This document shows positions 35,672 to 45,049 of a stretch of DNA of 64,000 nucleotides, in pieces. The stretch covers positions 1-64,000 of the forward strand of contig NZ_JQKB01000001.1 of assembly GCF_000745835.1 (NCBI RefSeq), written 5' to 3'. The stretch's first letter is position 1. Each line of letters starts with the position of its first letter. The notes under the pieces were generated by a model. It saw only the letters and a program-made list of their open reading frames with translations. It was not told where the DNA came from and did no database searches. A program made the translations under genes and the position numbers. This stretch comes from Belnapia moabensis DSM 16746. GTDB lineage: Bacteria > Pseudomonadota > Alphaproteobacteria > Acetobacterales > Acetobacteraceae.

Positions 35672-37260
35672 GCGCGCCTCAGATTCCAGGGCACTGGGCG
35701 TGGCCCTTCGAGCAGGCCGGTCAACGAGCGGCGATAGGCGGTGCGGATGAAGAACTGCCCGAGCGGCACGCTGGGGACGTCGCGGAAGGCGAGATCCTGC
35801 ATCCGCATGCCGATGGCGAGTCGCCCCGCCTCGTCCGGAGCGCTGAGCCATTCGGCGTTCAGCGCCTCCATCTCGGCGCTCTCGTACCAGCCGTTCCAGC
35901 CGCCGGTGCCCTGGCCGCGAATCAGCGCGTTCTGCGTGGGCGTGACGATGCCCATGCCGCTCCACCAGACCGGATAGATGTTCCAGCCACCCTGGGCGGG
36001 CGGGTTGCGGTTGAGGGTGCGGCTCAACACCGTGCCCCAGTCGGTGGTGACGAACTCCACGTTGAAGCCGATGCGCGTCAGTAAATCCTGACCGATCAGG
36101 CCGAGGGGCGCGATGGAGGTGAAATCCGCCGGGTTCAGCATCACCACCCGCTCGCCGGCATAGCCGCTCTCGCGCAGCAAGGCCCGGGCGCGGTCGAGGC
36201 CGGGCGAGGCCATCGGGTCCTGCGCCGGCGGGCGGCCATAGGGCGTCGTGCAGGGGAAGAAGGAGTGGCAGACATTGAAGGCGCTCGGGTCGCTGTTCGT
36301 CACCGCCGCCATGAAATCCGGCTGGTTGACGGCGGCGAGCACGGCGCGGCGCACCGCCGGCTTGTCGAAGGGCGGTTGCAGATGGTTGAAGCGCAGGACG
36401 CCCATATAGCCGGCCGGGTCGCCATTCGCGATGGCGATGTCGCGCGACCGGCGCAGCACAGGGATGAGGTCGGCGGCGACCTGCTCCCACCAATCCACCT
36501 CACCGGCCTGCAGCGCGGCGGCGGCGGTCGCGGCGTCGGGCATCATGTGCCACTCGACGCGCTCGAAATGCGCCACCTTGCCGCCGGCGGTCCATTCCGG
36601 TGCCTCGGTGCGCGGCCGGTAGCGGTCGAAGCGCGCATAGGCGGCGCGGCTGCCGGCGACGAACTCGTCGGCCAGGAAGCGGTAGGGGCCGGAGCCAATC
36701 ATCTCCGGCACCGGCCGCACCGGGTCGGTGGCGGCGAGGCGTTCCGGCATGATAAAGGCCGGGGCGGTGCCGGCCTTGGCGATGGCGTCCAGCAGCAGGG
36801 GAAAGGGCTTGGCGAGGCGGATGACCAGGGTGCGGTCGTCGGGCGTCTCGTAGTCGCGCACCACCGCGGCCAGGGTGCGGCCGAAAGTGTCGCGGCCGCC
36901 CCAGCGCCTGAGGCTGGCGGCGCAGTCGCGCGAGCGCACCGGCTCGCCATCATGAAAGATCAGGCCCTCGCGCAGCCGGATCGTCCAGGCGAGGCCGTCC
37001 TCGGAGATGCTGTGGCCTTCCGCCATCTGCGGCTGTGGGCGCATCCTGGCATCGATGCCGTAGAGCGTGTCGAAGACGTAGAAGCCGTGGTTGACCGCGA
37101 CGCCGGCCAGCGAGGCGATGGGGTCGAGATTGGTCAGCGCAGCTTGCGGCACGAAGCGCAGCACCCGCGGATCGCCGCCACGCTGGGCCTGCGACAGGCT
37201 CGGCACCGCGAGCGCCGCGGCGGCCCCAAGTGCGGCACGGCGGGTCAATCGGGCTGTCAT
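35668..37260 (-). CDS. ABC transporter substrate-binding protein (family 5), Tat-type
   Basis: Periplasmic peptide/solute-binding protein of 530 residues with a twin-arginine signal (LTRRAALGAAAALAVP). Family-5 signatures are present: MAEGHSISEDGLAWTIRLRE, GLIFHDGEPVRSRD, GSGPYRF and the later RRAVLAAVNQPDF. No permease or ATPase gene lies next to it, so it must use components from elsewhere. It overlaps the DMFase-like gene by four bases, which suggests it captures that enzyme's substrate. It diverges from the TetR gene across about 130 bases, the likely control region. Confidence 0.93.
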   Translation of the reverse strand: MTARLTRRAALGAAAALAVPSLSQAQRGGDPRVLRFVPQAALTNLDPIASLAGVAVNHGFYVFDTLYGIDARMRPQPQMAEGHSISEDGLAWTIRLREGLIFHDGEPVRSRDCAASLRRWGGRDTFGRTLAAVVRDYETPDDRTLVIRLAKPFPLLLDAIAKAGTAPAFIMPERLAATDPVRPVPEMIGSGPYRFLADEFVAGSRAAYARFDRYRPRTEAPEWTAGGKVAHFERVEWHMMPDAATAAAALQAGEVDWWEQVAADLIPVLRRSRDIAIANGDPAGYMGVLRFNHLQPPFDKPAVRRAVLAAVNQPDFMAAVTNSDPSAFNVCHSFFPCTTPYGRPPAQDPMASPGLDRARALLRESGYAGERVVMLNPADFTSIAPLGLIGQDLLTRIGFNVEFVTTDWGTVLSRTLNRNPPAQGGWNIYPVWWSGMGIVTPTQNALIRGQGTGGWNGWYESAEMEALNAEWLSAPDEAGRLAIGMRMQDLAFRDVPSVPLGQFFIRTAYRRSLTGLLEGPRPVPWNLRRA

Positions 37261-37389
37261 GGCCTGGTCTCCGCGAAGGATGCGCCATGCTGGCCGGTTC
37301 TTGAGCGGTGGACAAGAGCCCTTCGCAGCCTATGTCATGCAGTGCCGATGCGGCAGGTTCGGCACGGCATGCGGCGCCGGCGGGGGCAG

Positions 37390-38133
37390 ATGGCAGTACC
37401 GAGGGTCAAGCGGCAGAAGCCGGAACGGGCCGCGCCCCGCGCGGTGGGGCTGACGCGCGAGGCCGTCATCGCCGCCGCGCTGGAGGAAATCGATGCGACC
37501 GGCCTGCCGGGGTTCAGCATCCGTGGCTTGGCGCGGCGGCTTGGCGTGAACCCGACCGTGGTCGTCTGGCATCTGGGCAACCGCAACATGGTGCTGGCCG
37601 AGGTGGTGAATGCCGTGCAGGGCGACCTGGTACCCGCCCGCCCGCCGCACCAGGGCTGGCAGGACCGGCTGCGGCAGATCTTCGCGCGCTCGCGGGAGGC
37701 GGTGCGGCGCCATCCCAATGTCGCGCCGTTGATCGGAGCGGAGATCGTCTCCAATGTCCGCTCCGATTTCCGCTTGGCTGAGGCGCTGCTGGAGGCGCTG
37801 GCCGAGGCGGGTTTCACCGGCGCCGCGCTTTGCCGCGCCTACAACGCGACCCATGCCGCTCTGGTCGGCTTCACCACCCAGGAGCTGGCCCAGATGCCGG
37901 GCGAGGACCTGCCGGGCTGGCAGGCGGGGATGCGGGAGCATCTCACCCGCGCCGATCCCCGGACCCACCCCATCCTCGCCCGCGAGCTGCCGCACCTCGC
38001 CAACCGCGCCTTCATCTTGCGCTGGCAGAATGGCGTCGAGGCGCCGATGGACGAGTCCTTCGCCCTCTATGTGGATTGCTTCATCGCCGGCCTCGCGGCG
38101 CATGCGCTAGGCACCGGAATCCCGGCGAATTAA
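37390..38133 (+). CDS. TetR-family transcriptional regulator
   Basis: Regulator of 247 residues. The N-terminal DNA-binding domain is TREAVIAAALEEIDATGLPG, FSIRGLARRLGVNPTVVVWH, with the recognition helix typical of TetR. The C-terminal part has the helical ligand domain with an AALVGFTTQEL segment as in TetR C-class proteins. The ATG at 37390 is one of several possible starts; earlier in-frame ATGs at 37347 and 37368 cannot be excluded. It diverges from the binding-protein/DMFase-like operon and is the natural candidate to control it. Confidence 0.9.
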   Translation: MAVPRVKRQKPERAAPRAVGLTREAVIAAALEEIDATGLPGFSIRGLARRLGVNPTVVVWHLGNRNMVLAEVVNAVQGDLVPARPPHQGWQDRLRQIFARSREAVRRHPNVAPLIGAEIVSNVRSDFRLAEALLEALAEAGFTGAALCRAYNATHAALVGFTTQELAQMPGEDLPGWQAGMREHLTRADPRTHPILARELPHLANRAFILRWQNGVEAPMDESFALYVDCFIAGLAAHALGTGIPAN

Positions 38134-38136
38134 GCG

Positions 38137-38904
38137 CTACATGGCAGGCGATGGGCGGGCCGCCACCAGCGCGGCGCCTTCCGCGACGAAGGCCGCGGCC
38201 GCCGCCTCTGGTGCTTCCGTCACCAGCGTCCAGCGGGCCGGCAGCGGCGCCCAACAAGGCTGGCTGGCGCGGCCGAGCTTCGAGGCATCCGCCAGGACCG
38301 TCACCGATGCCGCGCGCTGCATCATCAGTGATTTCAGCGAGACCTGTTCCAGCGTCGCCTCGCAGAGGCCGAGGCCGGGTGCCAGCCCATCCGCGCTGGT
38401 CAGCAGCCGGTCGGCGGTCAGGCAGCGCAGCGCCGCCTCGGCCAGCGGCCCGGCGGTGCTCATGCTGATCGGCCGAACCGCGCCGCCCAGCACCACCAGT
38501 TCGATCCCCGGCGCATCCGCCAGCACTGGGATGAGCGCCAGGTTGTTGGTGATGACGCGATGCCGCCGCCCGCGCAATAGCCGGCCGAAGGCTTCGACAG
38601 TGGAGCCGCCGTCGAGGATCAGCGTCTCGCCCTCCTCCACCAGCGCGAGCGCCGCAGCGGCGATCGCTGCCTTGGCGGTGCGTTGGATCCCTTCCCGCGC
38701 GAGGAGACTCTGCTCCTCGGCGGCCGGGGCGAGGATGGCGCCGCCATAGGTCCGGGCGATGGCACGGCGGGCCGAGAGATGCTGCAGATCGCGCCGGATG
38801 GTAGAGGGCGAGACGCCGAAGCGCGCCGCCAGCCCGTCCACATCCGTCTCCCCCGCGGCGAGCGCGGCGAGGATGGCGTCCCGCCGCGCACCGTTGCGCC
38901 GCAT
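38137..38904 (-). CDS. DeoR-family transcriptional regulator
   Basis: Repressor-type regulator of 255 residues. The N-terminal winged helix carries VDGLAARFGVSPSTIRRDLQ, and the C-terminal sugar-phosphate sensor domain carries ILDGGSTVEAFGRLL and ADGLAPGLGLCEATLEQV. The last gene of a unit with the kinase-PdxA2 fusion (8 bases upstream) and the permease. Proteins of this family usually sense a phosphorylated sugar intermediate and bind direct or inverted repeats, so the TGCGCA sites at 42170-42279 are candidate targets. Confidence 0.92.
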   Translation of the reverse strand: MRRNGARRDAILAALAAGETDVDGLAARFGVSPSTIRRDLQHLSARRAIARTYGGAILAPAAEEQSLLAREGIQRTAKAAIAAAALALVEEGETLILDGGSTVEAFGRLLRGRRHRVITNNLALIPVLADAPGIELVVLGGAVRPISMSTAGPLAEAALRCLTADRLLTSADGLAPGLGLCEATLEQVSLKSLMMQRAASVTVLADASKLGRASQPCWAPLPARWTLVTEAPEAAAAAFVAEGAALVAARPSPAM

Positions 38905-38912
38905 GGGCCGGC

Positions 38913-41174
38913 TCAGGCGGGCAGGCGGCGCGGTGCGAGGTCCACCGCCTGGCGCAACGCCTCGATCAGGCTGCCTTCGTCGGCGATGCCCTTGCCGGCG
39001 ATGTCGAAGGCGGTGCCGTGGTCGACTGAGGTGCGGATCACGGGCAGGCCGACGGTGATGTTCACCCCGGCTTCCAGCCCCATCACCTTCACCGGGCCAT
39101 GGCCCTGGTCATGATACATGGCGACGACGAGGTCGAAATCGCCGCGGGCGGCGCGGAAGAACAGCGTGTCGGCCGGCAGCGGGCCATCGACCTTCCAGCC
39201 CTTCGCGCGGCAGGCCTCGACGGCGGGGATGATCTTGTGCTCCTCCTCGCCATGGCCGAAGAGGCCGTTCTCGCCAGCATGCGGGTTGATGCCGCAGACA
39301 CCGATGCGCGGGTCGGCGATGCCAGACTTCACCAGCGTCGCATGGCCGCGGGCGATGACCCGCCCCACCAGTCCCGGCTCGATCCGGTTGATCGCGTCGA
39401 TCAGGCCGATATGCGTGGTGACGTGGATCACGCGCAGCTTCGGCGCGACCAGCATCATCGAGACCTCCGGCGTGCCGGTCAGATGCGCCAGCAGCTCGGT
39501 ATGGCCGGGATATTTGTGGCCGGCGGCGTGCAGCGCCTCCTTCGACAGCGGCGCGGTGCATATGGCATCCGCCTCGCCGGCTTGCACCAACTGCGTCGCG
39601 CGCTCGATGTAGCGATAGGCGCCCTCGCCGGAGAGGGGGGAGAGCTTGCCGAAGGGATGGCCAGGCGGGATCAGGCCGATATCGATGCAGTCGACCGTGC
39701 CTCGGTGGTATCGCGCGCCGGACGGCTCCTGTAGTGCCGCGACCTCAAGGCCGCCGCCGGTGATCGCGCCGGCCTCGCGCAGGCGCCCCGCATCGCCGAC
39801 CACCAGCGGGCGGCAGATGGCGTAAACATCCTCGCGTGCCAGGGCCTTCATGATGATCTCGGGTCCGATGCCGGAGGCATCCCCCATGGTGATGGCGACG
39901 ATCGGACGGCTGGCCGGAGCATTGGCCTGGGCTGCTGACATGGCGGGACCTCGTTCGAGAAGGCTGTGCAGCCGGTCGAGGCTGCGGACGATGGTGTCGG
40001 CCGTGCCGAAGGCGCCGGCCTTGGTCATGACGGGGATGGCATGAGCGCCCAGCGTGACGCCGAGCGGCACGCCCGGCTCCACCTCCTCCAGCAACCGGAT
40101 GCCGGTGACGCCGAGGCGGGACAGCAGGGCACAGGCGGTCTCGCCGCCGGTGGCGAAGAGGCCAGCGACATGCGGCGCCGCCGGGGCGAGAAGGGCGGAC
40201 AGGCGCTCGGCAAGCAACGCACCGCGGGAAAGGTCGGCCTCCGCCTCGGCACCGATATCCACCAGCACATCCTCGCCGGACGCGAGCACCGATGCGATCG
40301 CCGTGCCGGCACGGTTGGCCTCGACCTGGTCGAGCAGCAGGGCAGGCGGCAGGCTGAAGGATCGCACGGCGCCTGCCTCGACCAGGCGAGCTGCGGCGGC
40401 GCGAGAGACCTCGGCGATGCTGCCGACCACGATGAGGATGCCGCCCCGGTTGGCTGCGGGAAGGGCTGGCATGGGCGCCTCTGCCGGCTCTTCGGCGGCG
40501 AGCGCCGCGGCGATGCCGCCCGAGCCCGTCCAGAACAACCGGTCCGCGTAAGGCAGGCTGGCCCTGGCGATGGTGTCCAGATCCTCGGGCAGCACGGCAT
40601 CGCAGACCAGGGCGTCGAGGCCTTGCGCCAGCGCCTGGGCAATTCCCCCGGCCGCATCGCCACGTACCGCGTCGAGCGGCAGAAGTCCTGTACGGAGCCC
40701 TGCCGCTGTCAGCTCCGCAACGAGGTCGGCGCTCGGGTAGCTGTGGTCGCGCGCCCAGAGTGGCGTCGCCTCCAAGGGCGCGCCTTGCAGGCGGATGCAC
40801 CCGCTCTCGGTGGTGCGGCCGGTCGCCGGAAAGGCCGGCGCGACCAGCGCCATCGCGCCCTGGCCCCCGGCCTGCAGCGTCGCGATGGTGGCTCGCAATT
40901 CCGCCACCGGCTGGCCACGAAGGGTGCTGTCGATCTTCTTGATGAGCCGAAGGCCCGGCGCGAGCTTGGCCTCCAGCAGGGTCTGGTGGCGCGCCGCGGC
41001 CTTCGCCGGGCCGAGGCGCCGGCTGTCAGCATCGATGGCGAGCACGGCGGCGTCCGGATGCGCGGGCGCCTCGCCCCAGCCGACCACGGCGGCCTGGCCG
41101 CGGCGGGCGAAGGCGATGCCGCAATCCGCGGCGCCGGTGAGGTCATCGGCCAGGATTAGCCAGCGAAGCGCCAT
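38913..41174 (-). CDS. Four-carbon acid sugar kinase (DUF1537) - PdxA2 fusion
   Basis: Single reading frame of 753 residues with two enzymes. Residues about 1-425 are a DUF1537 kinase of the OtnK/DtnK type (LILADDLTGAADCGIAFARR, KKIDSTLRGQPVAEL, GLFATGGETACALL), which phosphorylates four-carbon acid sugars. After a short Ala linker (ERGPAMSAAQANAPASR) residues about 440-753 are PdxA-like 4-phospho-acid dehydrogenase (ITMGDASGIGPEIIMKAL, HAAGHKYPGHTELLAHLTG, INPHAGENGLFG, MYHDQGHGPVK), with metal-ligand His residues. In the tetronate pathways PdxA2 oxidises the kinase product, so fusion would couple two steps. A true fusion is supported because no stop or frameshift separates the halves. Confidence 0.92.
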   Translation of the reverse strand: MALRWLILADDLTGAADCGIAFARRGQAAVVGWGEAPAHPDAAVLAIDADSRRLGPAKAAARHQTLLEAKLAPGLRLIKKIDSTLRGQPVAELRATIATLQAGGQGAMALVAPAFPATGRTTESGCIRLQGAPLEATPLWARDHSYPSADLVAELTAAGLRTGLLPLDAVRGDAAGGIAQALAQGLDALVCDAVLPEDLDTIARASLPYADRLFWTGSGGIAAALAAEEPAEAPMPALPAANRGGILIVVGSIAEVSRAAAARLVEAGAVRSFSLPPALLLDQVEANRAGTAIASVLASGEDVLVDIGAEAEADLSRGALLAERLSALLAPAAPHVAGLFATGGETACALLSRLGVTGIRLLEEVEPGVPLGVTLGAHAIPVMTKAGAFGTADTIVRSLDRLHSLLERGPAMSAAQANAPASRPIVAITMGDASGIGPEIIMKALAREDVYAICRPLVVGDAGRLREAGAITGGGLEVAALQEPSGARYHRGTVDCIDIGLIPPGHPFGKLSPLSGEGAYRYIERATQLVQAGEADAICTAPLSKEALHAAGHKYPGHTELLAHLTGTPEVSMMLVAPKLRVIHVTTHIGLIDAINRIEPGLVGRVIARGHATLVKSGIADPRIGVCGINPHAGENGLFGHGEEEHKIIPAVEACRAKGWKVDGPLPADTLFFRAARGDFDLVVAMYHDQGHGPVKVMGLEAGVNITVGLPVIRTSVDHGTAFDIAGKGIADEGSLIEALRQAVDLAPRRLPA

Positions 41175-41181
41175 CGCCGCC

Positions 41182-42156
41182 CTACTCCGCTGGTGCGGGG
41201 GCAGGCCGGGCGCCGACGAGGCGCGCCGTCCAGGCGGTGGCGAGCGGCACCAGCACGGTCGTGACGATGACCGCGGCGGCGACGAGGATCGTCGCATGCG
41301 CGGCGGCCTCGCTATAGGCCGGGTTGGCCGCGGCGACAATCGCCGGTACCGCCGCGGCATTGCCGGCGGTCGAGGCCGCGGCGACGCCGGCCACGCCCGT
41401 CCCGCCCGTCGCGCGGTCGGCAAGGAAGAGCGGGATGCCGGTCAGCACCACTACCGCCAGGCCGAGGCCGAGGCCGAGCAGCCCGGCCTGCCAGACCTTC
41501 GCCAGGTCGAGCCCGCTACCGAGGGCGAAGGCGAAGAAGGGGATCATCACTGGCACGGCACGGGAGAGGAAGGTGCGCATCTCGCGGTCCAGATTGCCGA
41601 GCAGCATGCCGAAGAGCAGCGGCAGGATGGAGCCGACCAGCGTCGGCCAGGGAAAGGCCGAAAGCCCGGCGACGCCGAGCGTCACCATGGTGAGGAAGGG
41701 GCCGGATTCCAGCGACATGATGCTGTAGGCGCCGACATCGCGCGGCTCGCCATACTGGCCCATCAGCGCCATGTAGAGGCCGCCATTGGTGTCGTTCATC
41801 GCTGCCACCACGGCGAGTGTCGAGAGGCCGGCGAAGAGGCCGGAGCCGATCGGCGCCTCGCCCAGCCAATGGCCGAAGAGGATGCCGAGCAGGATGGCGA
41901 CGGCGATCTTCACCCCGAACAGCGCGCCGCCCTTCTTCAGGATGTAGGGGGTGGCGCGCACGTCGATGCTCGCGCCCATGCAGACATAGAAGACGGCGAG
42001 GATGGTCAGCGCGCCGCTGAACAGGGCGCCGGTGAAGGAGCCGAAGAATTTCGGCGTGTCCGGAGCGAAGGTGGCCAACAGGGCGCCGAAAGCGAGGGGT
42101 ACCACCATCATGCCACCGGGGACGCGTTCGATGGCTTGCTTGATCGGAATCTGCAT
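41182..42156 (-). CDS. KdgT-like 2-keto-3-deoxygluconate family permease
   Basis: Membrane carrier of 324 residues with about ten hydrophobic segments. GGAG lies five bases before the ATG at 42156. It opens [20 protein letters not shown] and includes [17 protein letters not shown], both typical of the KdgT family of proton symporters. Seven bases separate its stop from the kinase-PdxA2 start, so it is the first gene of the operon. The imported solute is more likely a four-carbon acid sugar than 2-keto-3-deoxygluconate given the downstream genes; this is inference. Confidence 0.93.
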   Translation of the reverse strand: MQIPIKQAIERVPGGMMVVPLAFGALLATFAPDTPKFFGSFTGALFSGALTILAVFYVCMGASIDVRATPYILKKGGALFGVKIAVAILLGILFGHWLGEAPIGSGLFAGLSTLAVVAAMNDTNGGLYMALMGQYGEPRDVGAYSIMSLESGPFLTMVTLGVAGLSAFPWPTLVGSILPLLFGMLLGNLDREMRTFLSRAVPVMIPFFAFALGSGLDLAKVWQAGLLGLGLGLAVVVLTGIPLFLADRATGGTGVAGVAAASTAGNAAAVPAIVAAANPAYSEAAAHATILVAAAVIVTTVLVPLATAWTARLVGARPAPAPAE

Positions 42157-42169
42157 CGGAACTCCGGAT

Positions 42170-42279
42170 TTGCGCAAATTGCGCAATAATGGACTGCATC
42201 GTCGGGCTGTGCCGTTACCGGTGCCGCTATATGCGCGTAATGCGCAGGATGACCAGATCGAAACTCCGTGTTCTGCGCA
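42170..42279. promoter_or_regulatory. Repeated TGCGCA operator-like sites
   Basis: TGCGCA occurs at 42171-42176 and 42180-42185, then TGCGCG at 42232-42237 with TGCGCA at 42241-42246, and one more at 42274-42279. Both pairs have the same spacing, TGCGCA-N3-TGCGCA (9-base period). They lie between the KdgT-like operon and the divergent binding-protein gene. The DeoR regulator of the operon is the likely binder, controlling both directions. Confidence 0.6.
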
Positions 42280-42391
42280 TTTTGCCGGCTGCTCCCCAGG
42301 ACCGTGGATCGGTCCCCCCAGCGCCACCGGTTAGTCTGGTCGCGAATTTGCATGGTGGCCCGCATCCGATTCCCGGGAGCGAAGGATCACC

Positions 42392-44020
42392 ATGGACATG
42401 AAACTCAGGCGCCGCGGGCTGCTTCGTGGCGCCGGTACGCTACTTGCTGCGGGCGCGTTGCCTTTTGATCTCGCCCAGGCGCAGGCCGCCAGCGGCACTC
42501 TCCGCGTCGGCATGACCGCCGCGGCGGTGCCGCTGACCAATGGCGTGCCGGACCAGGGCGCCGAGGGGCATCGCTTCATGGGCGTCACCCTCTACGACCA
42601 GCTGGTGCATTGGGACCTTTCCAAGGCCGATGCGCCGGCGGTGCTGGTCCCGGGCCTCGCCACCGAGTGGAAGGTCGACCCAGCCAACCCGAAGCGCTGG
42701 ACCTTCACCCTGCGTCAGGGCGTGAAATTCCATGACGGCAAGCCGCTGACCGCCCAGGATGTGGTCTTCTCCTTCGATCGCGTGCTCAAGACGGATGCGC
42801 CACATTTCGACCAGCGCGCCGCCGCCTTCGGCCGGGTCCGCGTGCCGACCGTCGTCGCCTGGGAGGCGGTGGACGAGCGGACCATCGCCATCGAGACCCG
42901 GACCGTGGACAGCACGCTGCCCTATGGCGTGAGCTGGATCGGCATCGTCCATCAGGTCGCCTGGGAGGCCGCGGGCCGCAATTGGGATGCCTATATGGCG
43001 AAGGCCGTCGGCACCGGGCCGTGGAAGCTCGAGAGCTTCAACATCCGCGAGCGCGCCGTCCTCACCCGCAATGCGGATTACTGGGACGCGAAGCGGGTGC
43101 CGAAATGCGAGCGTCTGGTGCTGCTACCGCTGGCCGAGCCCAATACCCGCGTCGCCGCGCTGCGCTCCAACCAGGTGGACTGGATCGAGGCGCCGCCGGC
43201 GGATACGGTGCCGAGCTTGAAGCAGGCGGGCTTCACCATCGTCACCAACCAGTATCCGCACAACTGGACCTGGCAGCTGGCGACCGCCGAAGGCTCGCCC
43301 TGGCGCGACGTGCGGGTGCGGCGTGCGGCCAACCTCGCCATCGACCGGGCGGCAATGAAGGACATGCTCGGCGGGCTGATGGATGAGGGCGCCGGGCTGC
43401 TGCCGCTCGGCGACCCGTGGAACAGCGTCCCGAGGTTCAAATGGGCCTATGACCTGCCGGCGGCGAAGAAGCTGATGACGGAGGCCGGCTTCTCGCCACG
43501 CAACCCGCTGAAGACGAAGATCGGCATCTCCACCAGCGGCTCCGGCCAGATGCAGCCGATGGCGATGAACGAGGCCGTGCAGCAGATGCTGAAGGAGATC
43601 GGCATCGAGATCGAGTTCGAGGTCTTCGAGTGGAACACGCTTCTGACCATTTGGCGTGACGGCTGGAAGGCGCCTTCCAACCGCGGCATCACCGGGATCA
43701 ACATCTCCTTCACCGCGATCGATCCCTTCACGGCAATGATCCGCTTCCTCCGCTCCGACCTGACGCCACCGGCGGGGAACAACTGGGGCGGCTTCGCCAA
43801 CCCGGACTATGATGCACTCATCGGCCGGATTCTCGCCGAATTCGATCCGGCAGCGCAGACCAGGCTGGTCGCCGAGCTGCATGCGAAGATCGTGGACGAC
43901 GCGCTCTTCCTCTTCGTCGCGCATGACCTGAACCCGCGGGCGATGAACCGGCGGGTGCAAGGCTTCGTGCAGGCGCGGTCCTGGTTCCAGGACCTGACGC
44001 CGGTGCGGGTCAGCGGGTAA
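42392..44020 (+). CDS. ABC transporter substrate-binding protein (family 5), Tat-type
   Basis: Periplasmic solute-binding protein of 542 residues with a twin-arginine signal (LRRRGLLRGAGTLLAAGALP). GAAGGA lies five bases before the ATG. Family-5 features: PGLATEWKVDPANPKRWTFT, RQGVKFHDGKPLTAQDVVFSF, GTGPWKLESF and NADYWDAKRVPK. As with the other binding protein, no permease or ATPase lies next to it. The TGCGCA sites upstream suggest co-control with the acid-sugar operon. Ligand unknown. Confidence 0.94.
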   Translation: MDMKLRRRGLLRGAGTLLAAGALPFDLAQAQAASGTLRVGMTAAAVPLTNGVPDQGAEGHRFMGVTLYDQLVHWDLSKADAPAVLVPGLATEWKVDPANPKRWTFTLRQGVKFHDGKPLTAQDVVFSFDRVLKTDAPHFDQRAAAFGRVRVPTVVAWEAVDERTIAIETRTVDSTLPYGVSWIGIVHQVAWEAAGRNWDAYMAKAVGTGPWKLESFNIRERAVLTRNADYWDAKRVPKCERLVLLPLAEPNTRVAALRSNQVDWIEAPPADTVPSLKQAGFTIVTNQYPHNWTWQLATAEGSPWRDVRVRRAANLAIDRAAMKDMLGGLMDEGAGLLPLGDPWNSVPRFKWAYDLPAAKKLMTEAGFSPRNPLKTKIGISTSGSGQMQPMAMNEAVQQMLKEIGIEIEFEVFEWNTLLTIWRDGWKAPSNRGITGINISFTAIDPFTAMIRFLRSDLTPPAGNNWGGFANPDYDALIGRILAEFDPAAQTRLVAELHAKIVDDALFLFVAHDLNPRAMNRRVQGFVQARSWFQDLTPVRVSG

Positions 44021-44044
44021 GGGCGTTCGCCTCCGCGTCACGCG

Positions 44045-45049
44045 TCACCCCGGCGGCGCATCCGCCGGGGCGCTGCTGACAGCTTTGGCGAGGTCATCGG
44101 CAAACTGCCTGGCTGCTGCCTCGCCGCACTCCCTTGCAAGGTCCTCCATGACGGACGCCCCGTACCGCATCAGCAATTGGCCTTGCGAAAGCTTGTCTTG
44201 GCCGTCGTGGTAGAGGCGTTGCCGCAGCTTGCGGTCGAAAGGCTCGCCGCTGAGTACCGGGTGGTAGATCAAGCCGTCATGGGGCGTCTGCGCAAGCCGG
44301 CTGAGCGCAACGGCATCGAGAAAGCCGAATGACTCCCGGGTATAGAAACTCCGCCCGAACGCGTTTATGTCCATGCAGCGGTAGTTGGCATTCGACAGCT
44401 CCGTCGCGCAGAAGACCTCGTCATTCGGCCACTCCCTCGCCTCGCCGCCGGCAAGGCAGGCTTGATGGAGCGTCGTCAAAACCCGCCGCCGCATGAGCAA
44501 ATACTCAATAGCACGCCGCGACAAGCGGGTGATCGGAAAGAGACAACTGAATACCCGGTCGGCATGGGGCCGCATGCTGGAGTACCAGCTCCAGCCTGAA
44601 TTCGTCTCCCAAAGGCGACAAGCTAGGAAGTCGACATGTTGCTGCCCTGCGAAGAAGGCAAAGAATTCGCCGGGATCGGGCATGTGAATGCGTACATCCG
44701 GCTCAATTAGCCAGAAATACGTCTCCGAGAGGACAGATGCGGCGGCGTACAAAGCGTAGTCGCCGCACCGCCACATGGTATCCGGCCCGGTGAAAAGGCC
44801 CAGCTCCTGAAAGCGCTGGGGCGTCAGTGAGACCTTGCCCGTAGCCGGGCCAAGCTCGACGAACCGCGCCGTCTCGTCCGCAACCAGCCAGACTGCAAGG
44901 CCTGTCGAACGGTGCAGGGCTTCCACGAGGTGGTGCTGAGCTTGGTTCGTGGTATCGGTACGAAGCAAAATCACCGGCTTGTTCGGGTCGGAGGCTTCGG
45001 ACAGCCCAGCTTGGGAGGGTCCCGGCAATGGCTGGTCGGCAGGGTTCAC
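44045..45049 (-). CDS. Hypothetical protein, possible glycosyltransferase
   Basis: Protein of 334 residues starting at a GTG that shares one base with the TAG of the FkbM gene (TAGTG). The N-terminal segment is Pro/Ser-rich and then has a Rossmann-like KPVILLRTDTTNQAQHHL, followed by YFWLIEPDVRIHMPD, which contains a DxD-like element, and a helical C-terminal part. The pattern suggests a nucleotide-sugar-dependent transferase but no family is recognised firmly. Being coupled to an FkbM methyltransferase supports a role in decorating a surface or secondary glycan. Confidence 0.75.
   Translation of the reverse strand: MNPADQPLPGPSQAGLSEASDPNKPVILLRTDTTNQAQHHLVEALHRSTGLAVWLVADETARFVELGPATGKVSLTPQRFQELGLFTGPDTMWRCGDYALYAAASVLSETYFWLIEPDVRIHMPDPGEFFAFFAGQQHVDFLACRLWETNSGWSWYSSMRPHADRVFSCLFPITRLSRRAIEYLLMRRRVLTTLHQACLAGGEAREWPNDEVFCATELSNANYRCMDINAFGRSFYTRESFGFLDAVALSRLAQTPHDGLIYHPVLSGEPFDRKLRQRLYHDGQDKLSQGQLLMRYGASVMEDLARECGEAAARQFADDLAKAVSSAPADAPPG

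Noticed and set aside
35671-36493. N-terminal extension of the DMFase-like frame
   Set aside because: It lies inside the binding-protein gene in another frame; the ATGA overlap at 35671 is the better start.
39966-41159. 397-codon open frame antisense to the kinase-PdxA2 gene
   Set aside because: Shadow of a strongly supported gene; Arg/Gly/Gln-rich without domains.
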